Positions 18,718-28,357 of a stretch of DNA of 64,000 nucleotides are shown here, piece by piece. The translations under genes and the position numbers were made by a program. Below the pieces are notes generated by a model that worked only from the letters and a program-made list of their open reading frames with translations, had not been told where the DNA came from and made no database searches. The stretch lies in assembly GCA_019828565.1 (NCBI GenBank), contig JAHDYR010000003.1:496001-560000 (forward strand), read 5' to 3'. The first letter of the stretch is position 1. Each line of letters opens with the position of its first letter. This DNA comes from Carpediemonas membranifera (taxonomy: Eukaryota; Fornicata).

Positions 18718-18799
18718 GCGAAAACGCTGAAGTACCAGCGCAAGTAGAGCGGTTTGCAATAAAATAGCTTACTTGCGCTGGTGCTGGCGTTTTCGGGGC
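18718..18799. repeat. Second foldback element
   Basis: GCGAAAACGC…TACCAGCGCAAGTA pairs with TACTTGCGCTGGT…GCGTTTTCG. It shares the GCGTTTTCGGGG end with the foldback at 18458-18546. The other C copies stop midway through it. Confidence 0.8.
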
Positions 18800-18807
18800 C
18801 CTGAATT

Positions 18808-18996
18808 GCCCCGGGCGCTCTCCCGGGCTTCTCTCTCCCGGGCTCCTCTCTCCCGGGCTCCTCTCCCCCGGGCTCCTCTCCCCCGGGCTCCTCTCCCCCG
18901 GGCTCCTCTCTCCCGGGCGCTCTCCCGGGCTCCTCTCCCCCGGGCTCCTCTCTCCCGGGCGCTCTCCCGGGCTCCTCTCTCCCGGGCTCTATCCTC
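18808..18996. repeat. Short minisatellite, CCCGGGCTCCTCTC type
   Basis: About ten imperfect tandem units of 14-20 bp containing CCCGGG. No gene is called from it. Confidence 0.85.
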
Positions 18997-19501
18997 CGGG
19001 GCTCCTGTCCCCAGCGCTGTTTCCCAGGCGCTCTGCTCTCTCCAGCGTCCTCACTCGTAAATGTACGTTGCTGTCTTGTCTGCTTGATCTGATTTCATTT
19101 AGTGTGCACTTTAGGGGATAGTTTCATTGCAACGCCAAAATGGCGAGTTCTGGTTGTAGCAATGATCTGATGCGCGGAATGTACTAGAAAACATTGCAAT
19201 TACAACGCAAAGCAGCGAAAAGCGGAGAAATCAACATCAATAACAACATCAACACCAAAAGAACAGTATCCCAAAGAATTGTGGGCGTTGCTGCGCCAAA
19301 GAGCAATAAATGACCACAAAGCATTCGCTTATGCACAATTAGCTGCCAGAAAGAACACTACACCGTTACTTTGGATCATCCCAGTTCGCCGGAGATGACG
19401 CAGGTCCAGAACGCTGCCTTGGAGGGCTGGTGAAGCGGTTGTGTAGCGCTTACTCGCCTGGCCTTTGGGGCTCTCTCAACATCCTTCCAGACTACTGCAT
19501 T

Positions 19502-19915
19502 GTCATTCACCGGAGGAGCAGGCCAGAGTCACTTGCCATCTGGCGCATCATGAGGAGATATTGGAATGTGATGATGTGTTTATTGACTAAATGAGCTGGA
19601 ATTAGGCGGGTTTGATGTTGCTTACATGCTCTGTGGCATGCCTGATGTCCAAAGATGTATTTTGGCACAGTGATGTTGTTTAGTGTGCTCATTGCTGACC
19701 GCATAGTTATCTGACTTCAATGTGTCGTGTTGATGCCAAGAAATCGATGGTAGCTCGCACGTTTGAGGTAGTTGCTTGTTGCATCGATGCAACGCACTTT
19801 AAGGATTAACCACCTGCACCCCATAGCCGTTTCCTAAGGCCAGATACGGTCCTCTGTAGCGTATATACACGCGTGAATTGGGACTAGATGGGACTAGATG
19901 CAGTGTTGTGGCATG
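19502..19915. repeat. Repeat E, copy 1
   Basis: Matches 24505-24917 and, from GAGGAGATATTGG onward, 27241-27604. Here it lies downstream of repeat C; in the other two copies it is joined directly upstream of C. It ends 14 bp before the palindrome at 19930-19945. Confidence 0.88.
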
Positions 19916-19929
19916 CCCGGTCTAGCTGA

Positions 19930-19945
19930 ATCCACAAATGTGGAT
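19930..19945. repeat. Variant 16-bp palindrome outside the R repeats
   Basis: ATCCAC-AAAT-GTGGAT. It has the same arms as the sites at 1-16 and 13488-13503 but a different spacer. It lies between repeat E and the second recombinase-like gene. Confidence 0.85.
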
Positions 19946-20048
19946 CGGCTCGGGCTGCCATATAGGTGGCCTGCTCTGGACTTATGGCTGGAAATACAGT
20001 TGGCAGGTAGTTGACTCGTACATGCTCATATGGACAACCGACGGCCAT

Positions 20049-21437
20049 TTACTTCTGGTGCTTTTCCTGCTCTCTCTTCTCCATCAGGTCGTCATACTCG
20101 GCCCTCGTCAGCCTCACAGTTGTCATCCCGGCATCACGGATGTGCTCAAAGGCCTCAACGGGCAGCTTCGGCATCCCGTCGTCGCTGTCGCTGCTGCTGC
20201 CCAAGTCTGACTCGCTCTCGTGATAGCGGCGAAGGCGAATGCGTCTGCTGGGCTCCCTGGTCTTCATAGAGTCATAGAGCGGAGCGAGCCCACTTCCATT
20301 GGTCCCGCTACGGACACCCTCATCGGTATCTCTCTCAGACATATCACACTCAACCTGTTGTGACTGAACAAATGACAGGTTGTCGACGAGGCTATCCTCG
20401 GCATCGCTGTCTGAACTCTCCTCATCCTCCCACTCTCCTTCCAGCATCTCCAACCCGGCCTCATCGTCAGACTCGCCCTCCACCGCGGTCTCCGGCATCT
20501 CTGCCTCGCCAGCTGTCTCGTCAAACAGCGCCTCATCGTCAGACTCCCCCTCCCCCGTGTCGCCCCCCTCGGGCTTACGCTGGTCGTGGAGTTGGACCAT
20601 CCTCATCCTGAGCTTTTTGTAAAGCCAGTCATCGAGCGTCGGCGGCACCAGGTCGGCAGAGCTTCGGATCTCCGGGTTGAGATCGAGGATCGTTGGGCGT
20701 CGCGTGGTCGTTAAGTGACTGGACGCCAACTGGCGCCTGAACTGCTCATCGGTCAGGCTGATGCGCTTGTCCTTAATGACCTTACGAACCTTGGTCGGAT
20801 CCCTGGGCCTGCCAGTCCGTCTCTGTGTCTCAATCACCCGCTTCTTGAGCTGATTGAGATCGACATGCACAGTGGGCGCATAGCGAAGCTGGTTAACACT
20901 CAGCCCGACCGACTTGAGAGCCTGCGAGAAGGTGCTAGGCATCACAGCGGACATCGCGGATGGTGCCCCGGTGAATAGCAACCAGTCAGCGAGTTCCGGG
21001 GGAATCTGGAGCTCGCTCACATCAATATCGCGGGCTGATGTGGCAGTCATGCCTGTGTGGCTGATGATAAGAGCCAGCGCATTGTAGGGGAAGACTAGTC
21101 GGACAATAGCTTCCGATGCGACAGGCTCAAACTGCCCAAGCGGCTTGACATTGTCTCTGCCGGAGTTTCGGAATGAGTTGACGGCACTGAGAGTGACAGC
21201 AGCGGTTGCCTTGCTCAATGATGCAGCAAAACCGGGCACAAGCGATCTAACCTCCTCGGACCGGATCACGGAGAGCGCTTCGTCCTCGGTACTCCCTCGC
21301 TCACGTTGTACGAATTGAACGAACCGCGAAAGGTTGTTTGCGGCCGCTTTCCGGGAAGATTTCTTGCTGATGGTGCACAACCAAGCATTCTTCACGTCTT
21401 GAATGCTTGTTTCCATCTCCCGCGGGCTTCCTTCCAT
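20049..21437 (-). CDS. Degenerate tyrosine-recombinase-like protein, copy 2 (intact frame)
   Basis: ATG at 21437, 462 residues. Residues ~10-110 look like a SAM-like core-binding domain (SKKSSRKAAANNLSRFVQFV … ATAAVTLSAVNSFRN). ALALIISHTGMTATSA occupies the place of the catalytic-Arg box, and GLSVNQLRYA resembles the HxLR box with Asn for His. No Tyr nucleophile is evident, so I infer a DNA-binding protein of recombinase descent rather than an active enzyme. The next ~60 residues (DKRISLTDEQFRRQLASSHL) are almost identical to copy 1, down to the DNA, while the N-terminal region is diverged. The C-terminal 200 residues are very acidic. It is divergent from the OTU gene across repeat B. A wholly unrelated helical protein remains possible. 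Confidence 0.55.
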   Translation of the reverse strand: MEGSPREMETSIQDVKNAWLCTISKKSSRKAAANNLSRFVQFVQRERGSTEDEALSVIRSEEVRSLVPGFAASLSKATAAVTLSAVNSFRNSGRDNVKPLGQFEPVASEAIVRLVFPYNALALIISHTGMTATSARDIDVSELQIPPELADWLLFTGAPSAMSAVMPSTFSQALKSVGLSVNQLRYAPTVHVDLNQLKKRVIETQRRTGRPRDPTKVRKVIKDKRISLTDEQFRRQLASSHLTTTRRPTILDLNPEIRSSADLVPPTLDDWLYKKLRMRMVQLHDQRKPEGGDTGEGESDDEALFDETAGEAEMPETAVEGESDDEAGLEMLEGEWEDEESSDSDAEDSLVDNLSFVQSQQVECDMSERDTDEGVRSGTNGSGLAPLYDSMKTREPSRRIRLRRYHESESDLGSSSDSDDGMPKLPVEAFEHIRDAGMTTVRLTRAEYDDLMEKREQEKHQK

Positions 21438-21893
21438 CGATATACGGATTTCAGACTTTCGTCATGCACAAAAATTCGAATCTCTCCAAATGCCCAAAAC
21501 AGTGGTCAAACCGTGTTCAGGGGTACAATAGAGTGCCATAGGCACGTTCTTGCATTTCAAAATATTCTAGAGGTCGTTCATAAATTCTCAGATGGCCAAC
21601 AGTACGAAAGTCTGAAATCCATTTATCATGAGACCCGACAAATTTGAAATCCATTTATCGGGTGGATACATCACTGTAGAGGGTATTCATGGATATAGGT
21701 GCCTTTTCGGTGCCGAGGGGAGTCAACATTTGAGGTCGTGCAGGCAGAAAGTCTGAAATCCGTATATCTCATCACTGCTTATAGATCCTGGCAGACAACG
21801 CCTTCTTGGCAACGCCTGAGGTGTAAGGATTCGCTTGCCTCTGTGTTGTCGCATCAGCTTCGCTGAAAACGGGTGAACTGACCCGCGCATTCG
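21438..21893. other. Spacer with short direct repeats
   Basis: Short phrases such as GTCTGAAATCC(G/A)T(A/T)TATC and AATCCATTTATC recur three to four times here. No gene was recognised. Confidence 0.45.
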
Positions 21894-22391
21894 CGCACTT
21901 TATGCTCGCAACGAGACCGAAATGACGAACTGAAGAATAGGAAGAATACTGGCGGCTTTAACGATACAGGCATGCACATATCACTAAGAAACATCAGTAA
22001 GCGAGCGCAGAGCATCATTAAAGCAACAATTATCCCTAAACAACATCAACAACTATAAGTCCATCAGGACCATATGATATGAACTATAAATGGAGCACTG
22101 ATCAGTATAGATGATTTGAGAGTACCAGGCATGGCCAGAATACCGCAATACTCGCCCGTTGATCCACGTGACCTCCATCTTGGTCGGTATCCAGAGAACG
22201 CCCGTCAGACGCTTGCAACGGAACATTTAGGGGGTGCATCCTAAATGGGTCCAGATTTGAGGCACCCTTGGTCTGACATGCCATGACCGAGCACTCTAGG
22301 GGCCTCCACAGTGCGTCCCGAGGTACGTTAGAGCACCACAGACCTTCCCCCAAAAGCTGACTCCTGGACCCCTTGGCCGGAGCTCGCCCGA
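21894..22391. repeat. Repeat B, copy 2
   Basis: Matches 8501-8995, beginning CGCACTTTATG and ending CCTTGGCCGGAGCTCGCC, with scattered substitutions. It has the same position between divergent genes as copy 1. Confidence 0.85.
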
Positions 22392-22673
22392 AGCGTGCCT
22401 CGGCTTGAACTAACGGCAAGAGAGCATAAAATCAGCCCTTTCGAACCGTGTTTTATGCTCTGCTGCCGTTATAGAATTATTCAAAGGGCCCTCTCTTTGC
22501 GCTTTTTTTCTGGTTCGTGGGACGAAGTAGGGACGGACAAAAAAAGCACATACGGAAGGTATTGGAGGTACTGAGGCCGCCTAGGTACATAGTTGCCATG
22601 TGGATGGTTTCAGTTTATTACTTTTGGCACTCTATGTCCATTTTTTTATGCTCTCTTGCTGATAGTGCCGAAC

Positions 22674-24388
22674 ATGGACTTGCTAAAGTGGATTGAGAGC
22701 GCTAGCAAGGAACAGTACGATGCGATATTGGCTGCATACACCAAGGCAACCACCAATCATGCCAAATGTGCTGTCCTTCGCGCGGTTTTGCTGGATGAAC
22801 GGAAACTGCTCGATCTAGTCATCAGGAAGCGTTTGTAGTCATAGCAATGCTTATATAGGAATCAACCTGAACCATATCACCACGAAATTCCGCCTCACGA
22901 AGGACGAGAAGGAGGAGCTCCATGATAAGTTGAAGAAGCAGTTTATGGCACTCGCCGGACCAAGAAGTTCCAAGAAGCTCGGCGCGCTGGCGAAGTGGGT
23001 TGACGACAACCAGGCTGATATCGTGTATAGCCAGGGAGAAGCGCAAGGCGCGTAAGGCCATTATTGAGGCCATTGACGCCGAGGAGAAGGACAAGGGCAA
23101 GGGCAAGGCCGAGAGCGCTAAGAAAGAACCCGTCGACGATGAGAGTGGCGTGGACAGTGGTGAAGAGAGCGGCGTCGACGATTCTGAGTTGTGCGACAGT
23201 GAGAGTGAGGTGGACTTTGACAACGAGTCCGACGATGAGATTAGAGAACGCGCGATCAAGCGCCGGCGCGAGAGAAAGATCGCCCAGAAGCTCAAGGAGT
23301 GGGAGGACAATAACGCTCGCAACTACGTCCTGTGGCATAGAGTCCAGAAGGAGGTGCACGGCGAGCTTCGCATTCGCGCCTCTCGAGAGTCAGCTTCGGT
23401 TGCTGGGGACAACCACGTCGACGTCCAGTTCGACAGATACCTTCGCGTATCCAAGCTGCTCGAAATGAAGGACTGGATTCACAAAGACCTCCCATCTCTT
23501 CCGATGGAGGCACGAGTGCTCCATCACAAGGCGCAGAAGAGAGTACTCGAGCTGGAGGAGACCGTCACGAGGCTGCTGCAAGACGTGGGGTACGCAGCTG
23601 ACATCTCCATGGGTGCCAGCCCGACACCCGCGCCGTTTCGCCGCGACCTACCCCAGTCGGGCACACACCAAGCACGAACGAGTACCCCCCGCCGTACGGG
23701 GAAGAGCGACACAATCCACATGAAGCGCAAGGCCCTCATGACAATCCCTCAGAAGATCGCTGATGTCGATAGCAACTCAGAGGAGTCAGACGAGGAGGAG
23801 GTGGTGACAGAGGAGAGGAAGGGTGAGTCACATGAGGAGGACGTGACCAAATGCGACGCCTGCATCCAGACTGAGCCGGAGACTCAGACTCGCATCACCT
23901 CTGAGGCCGCGGTGCAGACGTGCATCAACGCGGAGGCTCTCACGGCTGGCTGTACCGCGATTCATGTCAAGAGTGACGGCAACTGCGTTGCATATTGTCT
24001 CCAAGCCATTGAGTTGGGTGGCAGAGTTGATGGCGACTTCGAAAAGTGGCAGCGTGGCCTCTGCCAGTCAGTGAAGGCCAAGTACTGGTCTAAGAAGAAT
24101 GTCACGGAGCGTAGCCTGACAGATCCGGACTCCGGCTACTATAACTCGAACGCCATCCGAGTCTGGGCGAGGAAGCAGAAGCGGAACATCCTTGTTGTCC
24201 AGTCATACGACGGATACAACGGCATGCAAGGCATCTCCGCCATCTTATACCTGTTTGATGGCACCACCATGCTTGCACCCGATGCAGGAATGTGGGGGTT
24301 GACAGATAATTTCGCTATTGTCATCGAAGGCGATCCGGCTCACGCCACGCTGTACCAGAAGAAGTGCGACGTCGTTGAGATTGAATAA
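22674..24388 (+). pseudogene. Coiled-coil OTU-like protein, copy 2 (intron plus one frameshift)
   Basis: The ATG at 22674 starts MDLLKWIESASKEQYDAI, aligned with MLDLFTWLEEATEFEKKEL of copy 1. A 28-nt intron (22831-22858) must be removed to pass two stops. The frame then ends near 23053 and resumes one base out of phase around 23040 (…REKRKARKAIIEAI), which needs a one-base frameshift or a further intron; GT at 22995 with AG at 23034 would fit. From about 23860 to the stop at 24388 the OTU domain (SDGNCVAYCL … HATLY) is ~98% identical to copy 1, whereas the N-terminal region is much diverged. It could be a pseudogene or a real gene with an extra intron or base-call error. Confidence 0.55.
22831..22858 (+). 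other. 28-nt GT-AG intron
   Basis: Starts GTTTGT, ends TATATAG and contains in-frame TAG stops. Removal gives VIRK-R-INLNHITTKFRLT, matching VIKE-R-VNLKRIATFFRLT of copy 1 residue for residue in length. Confidence 0.75.
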
Positions 24389-24504
24389 AGATTTGGATAT
24401 GCCCGTGTAGCCAGCGGTTCATGACCTGCAGCAGACATTTGGACGTACAGCGGGATACCACATCAATTAGGTCACTTGCGGGCTAAGATTGTCGTTGTCG
24501 ATCG

Positions 24505-24917
24505 TCATTCACCGGAGGAGCAGGCCAGAGTCACTTGCCATCTGGCGCATCATGAGGAGATATTGGAATGTGATGATGTGTTTATTGACTAAATGAGCTG
24601 GAATTAGGCGGGTTTGATGTTGCTTACATGCTCTGTGGCATGCCTGATGTCCAAAGATGTATTTTGGCACAGTGATGTTGTTTAGTGTGCTCATTGCTGA
24701 CCGCATAGTTATCTGACTTCAATGTGTCGTGTTGATGCCAAGAAATCGATGGTAGCTCGCACGTTTGAGGTAGTTGCTTGTTGCATCGATGCAACGCACT
24801 TTAAGGATTAACCACCTGCACCCCATAGCCGTTTCCTAAGGCCAGATACGGTCCTCTGTAGCGTATATACACGCGTGAATTGGGACTAGATGGGACTAGA
24901 TGCAGTGTTGTGGCATG
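24505..24917. repeat. Repeat E, copy 2, joined to repeat C
   Basis: Same as 19502-19915, but the last bases (GTTGTGGCATG) run straight into GATCTGCAAGATCG of repeat C, a junction absent from the 16-20 kb region. Confidence 0.88.
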
Positions 24918-25670
24918 ATCTGCAAGATCGACCAGCCCCTGGATCACTTGGGCCTGTCTCCGTGCCCGGCCTGTTGCGATCAATGATGGTGATTACTTGC
25001 AACGAACGCGATCACCGGAAATTACCTTACCTTACCTTACCTGCAGGTACCATGGGTGTTCGTTTTCGTCTCCAAACGCCATGGTGTAAGAGCATAAAGT
25101 GCATTTTCTGTTTACTGTGCCGTTGGGGATTGATGGCGCTGGCGTAGGGGTGCTGTGTGGGCGCCAGGGATGAGGCGCCAGGGATGAGGGCGCCAGGATG
25201 AGGCGCCAGGGATGAGGCGCCAGGATGAGGGCGCCAGGGATGAGGAGTACAGTATTTGAACCCCGAAAACGCCATATTACCAGCACCAATGAGCTTCATC
25301 AACGAAGATGCGCTCACTGGTGCCGGTTATGGCGTTTTCGGGGTTCGTCGATCATTCTGCTCCCAAATCTGCACCTGTATTTTCGTGAGCATGCCCGGGA
25401 GCTGGGCCAGACGAGTGGTGCCACAGGGACTAAGCTCCGCTGCTCAGCCTCTGCCAGGCGACACTCGTCTGAATTCTGCACGAAAAAATTCAGACGACGA
25501 ATGATGGGCAAAGGGCCGCGAAAACGCTGATATCAGTCTCACAGCCTCCCTTCATGCATATAGTCTGCTTCTCAGCGTTTGAACAGAGCTCACAGACGGT
25601 GAACGTCTTGTCATTGTTGTTCTTGTCCTTGCGAGTGACCGTCGAAAAGCTATCATCCTCTGTGTCGGAA

Positions 25671-26252
25671 CTAGCCCCGCGACACCTCACAGATTCTGTG
25701 GACGAACCTGTGGCAGAAGTCGCACTCTAAGACAGTTTCGTCTGTTCTACCGTCAACGAAGAAGAGGCCACGTAAGTCTGCGCAGTAAGGGCAACACTTG
25801 CGGAGGCTGTTCTTCCACATCTTGGCAGTGCTGCCCATGAAGTATTCCGCGTCGGAAGCGCCTGGGTTCGTGCTCCTAAACTGCTCAGTCATGTGGTTCA
25901 TGGCCTCAATCATCTCAGCGACGTTGGCACCGTTGACTGACGAAGCTTGCATTGCACGCGTGGAGTCAACGGACATAGTGGGCTGCTCAGCGGTCTGAAC
26001 AGTGGGGTGGGGGGTGGGGACGGCAGGATTGCGGCGCGGCTGGCACACCCGGAAGGCTCTTTGGGAGCTGTCGAGCTTGGAATTTCGCAAATGATCAATT
26101 TCAGCGTCAGTGAGGGTTACAAGCTGGCTGAGTCCGGCTATCAATGCGGCACGCCCTGTATCTGTCGCGTGAATTCCTTGGTAGATGCCCTTCGTGTTAG
26201 GAGAGAGTTTGCGGCCAGCAAGGTTCTCGATAGCCTTGGGTACTGACCTCAT
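25671..26252 (-). CDS. Zinc-motif protein of the tandem unit, copy 1
   Basis: ATG at 26252, 193 residues. The N-terminal part is helical (TDAEIDHLRNSKLDSSQRAF), with a Pro/Thr linker in the middle. The C-terminus holds CCPYCADLRG and CDFCHRFVHRIC, together a plausible two-zinc treble-clef or PHD-like module (CxxC…CxxC…HxxC). A second frame right after the stop carries CELCSNAEKQTIC (25540-25690), so the original protein may have had another Cys module lost by a frameshift that predates the duplication, since both copies have it. The copy at 28358 differs by one residue. Function unknown; binding to DNA, RNA or protein is possible. Confidence 0.5.
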   Translation of the reverse strand: MRSVPKAIENLAGRKLSPNTKGIYQGIHATDTGRAALIAGLSQLVTLTDAEIDHLRNSKLDSSQRAFRVCQPRRNPAVPTPHPTVQTAEQPTMSVDSTRAMQASSVNGANVAEMIEAMNHMTEQFRSTNPGASDAEYFMGSTAKMWKNSLRKCCPYCADLRGLFFVDGRTDETVLECDFCHRFVHRICEVSRG

Positions 26253-26490
26253 GAAGTCCTACTTGCGCGGCATGCGCTCTAGAATAGTTTTTGGGAGGAT
26301 TGCAAGGATGGCATCCGCGATGGAGCGACAATCGCATTTCGTGCTTCTCTCTTCCCAACGATAGCATGTTGCGATGATTGTGTGCACAATATCACGCACA
26401 GTATCTCTTGAAAGCCGCTCCTGGTCTTCTACCATACTGCCCCCCTTTTGTGGGGGTGTAAAAAAAACTGAGTGCAGTTTTAAGTTGGAA

Positions 26491-26706
26491 ATGGAATCCT
26501 ACAGGTATAGAGACTATTACGAAGAGATAGGAACCGTTATAGCTGCAATTGATGCAATATTAGCGCATCCAGGACTGTGGGCGGTAGCAGAGCGTGCTGG
26601 AATGGATAGATTAGCAAGAGCGAAGGACTTACTCAATATAGAGCAAGAAAGGGCCAAATGCGGGATTCCGCCATCAAGTTCAGAAGAGTACAGTGATTCA
26701 CAGTAA
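26491..26706 (+). CDS. Small acidic ORF (71 residues), copy 1
   Basis: ATG at 26491 (MESYRYRDYYEEIG…). The product is helical, Ala/Glu-rich and ends in SSSEEYSDSQ. It is identical in the second tandem unit. An upstream frame from 26374 is closed in unit 2 by a one-base difference in an A run, which favours the 26491 start. Family not recognised. Confidence 0.4.
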   Translation: MESYRYRDYYEEIGTVIAAIDAILAHPGLWAVAERAGMDRLARAKDLLNIEQERAKCGIPPSSSEEYSDSQ

Positions 26707-26791
26707 ACCGTAGCGATCTATTGAGTTATATTCAGTTCTGGCCATGTTCGGCTTTTCCGGAATGTCAAAAATTTGACACGTCCATTTCTCC

Positions 26792-26892
26792 AAATTGCTG
26801 ATTGCCAACGCTAGACCAGACATGCCAGGCTGTAGTACACGTGCTATACTACAACGTGGTGGTTCTGGTTTGCCGTTGGCAATCAGCAATTT
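26792..26892. repeat. Foldback, 19-bp perfect arms
   Basis: AAATTGCTGATTGCCAACG and its exact reverse complement with a 63-bp loop holding a smaller GTAGTA…TACTAC pairing. Repeated at 29478-29578. Confidence 0.88.
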
Positions 26893-28357
26893 CGAGAACA
26901 GACAAACTTCTTTTGCGATTTTTGCAACTTCTGGAGCATATATCATTTGGTACAGACCCAGCCACGCAATAAAAACGCATAGCGTGGCTTAACATGGTCG
27001 GAACTATCCTAAAAAAGTTTGCGGTAAATATTGAGTAAATATTTAATATAGATCTCGAGATTTAACGTCCCTTAGGTAGCCCTTGGATGCAAACATCCGC
27101 CCAGTAAATTTTGCTGTACAGCTCTAGCCCAATACAAAAATATGAGGGCTCGAAGTTTTGGCCTTCTCAGAAAAAGGTGGCAGTATACTGCTACTTTTCT
27201 TTGCTTGAGTAGCTGTATTACACCCCCTCCAGACAGCATGGAGGAGATATTGGAATGTGATGATGTGTTTATTGACTAAATGAGCTGGAATTAGGCGGGT
27301 TTGATGTTGCTTACATGCTCTGTGGCATGCCTGATGTCCAAAGATGTATTTTGGCACAGTGATGTTGTTTAGTGTGCTCATTGCTGACCGCATAGTTATC
27401 TGACTTCAATGTGTCGTGTTGATGCCAAGAAATCGATGGTAGCTCGCACGTTTGAGGTAGTTGCTTGTTGCATCGATGCAACGCACTTTAAGGATTAACC
27501 ACCTGCACCCCATAGCCGTTTCCTAAGGCCAGATACGGTCCTCTGTAGCGTATATACACGCGTGAATTGGGACTAGATGGGACTAGATGCAGTGTTGTGG
27601 CATGATCTGCAAGATCGACCAGCCCCTGGATCACTTGGGCCTGTCTCCGTGCCCGGCCTGTTGCGATCAATGATGGTGATTACTTGCAACGAACGCGATC
27701 ACCGGAAATTACCTTACCTTACCTTACCTGCAGGTACCATGGGTGTTCGTTTTCGTCTCCAAACGCCATGGTGTAAGAGCATAAAGTGCATTTTCTGTTT
27801 ACTGTGCCGTTGGGGATTGATGGCGCTGGCGTAGGGGTGCTGTGTGGGCGCCAGGGATGAGGCGCCAGGGATGAGGGCGCCAGGATGAGGCGCCAGGGAT
27901 GAGGCGCCAGGATGAGGGCGCCAGGGATGAGGAGTACAGTATTTGAACCCCGAAAACGCCATATTACCAGCACCAATGAGCTTCATCAACGAAGATGCGC
28001 TCACTGGTGCCGGTTATGGCGTTTTCGGGGTTCGTCGATCATTCTGCTCCCAAATCTGCACCTGTATTTTCGTGAGCATGCCCGGGAGCTGGGCCAGACG
28101 AGTGGTGCCACAGGGACTAAGCTCCGCTGCTCAGCCTCTGCCAGGCGACACTCGTCTGAATTCTGCACGAAAAAATTCAGACGACGAATGATGGGCAAGG
28201 GCCGCGAAAACGCTGATATCAGTCTCACAGCCTCCCCTTCATGCATATAGTCTGCTTCTCAGCGTTTGAACAGAGCTCACAGACGGTGAACGTCTTGTCA
28301 TTGTTGTTCTTGTCCTTGCGAGTGACCGTCGAAAAGCTATCATCCTCTGTGTCGGAA

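Larger units (their letters stand above)
16107..18730. repeat. Repeat C, copy 1 (expanded)
   Basis: Matches 24917-25530 and 27604-28217 at both flanks (start GATCTGCAAGATCGACC, end GGCCGCGAAAACGCTGA) but is ~2 kb longer because of the internal 14-bp array. It includes a (CCTTA)n tract at 16212-16231, CATAAAGTGCA at 16283-16293 and two foldbacks at the right end. Confidence 0.9.
24554..27240. repeat. Tandem unit 1 (2,687 bp)
   Basis: First of two head-to-tail copies. It contains repeat E, repeat C with six minisatellite units, a zinc-motif gene (reverse), a small ORF (forward), a 19-bp-arm foldback and repeat G. It differs from unit 2 by a few substitutions and single-base indels. Confidence 0.93.

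Noticed and set aside
25540-25690. Second Cys module joined to the tandem-unit zinc gene by an intron
   Set aside because: No GT-AG pair of suitable phase restores the frame, and both copies share the same break.
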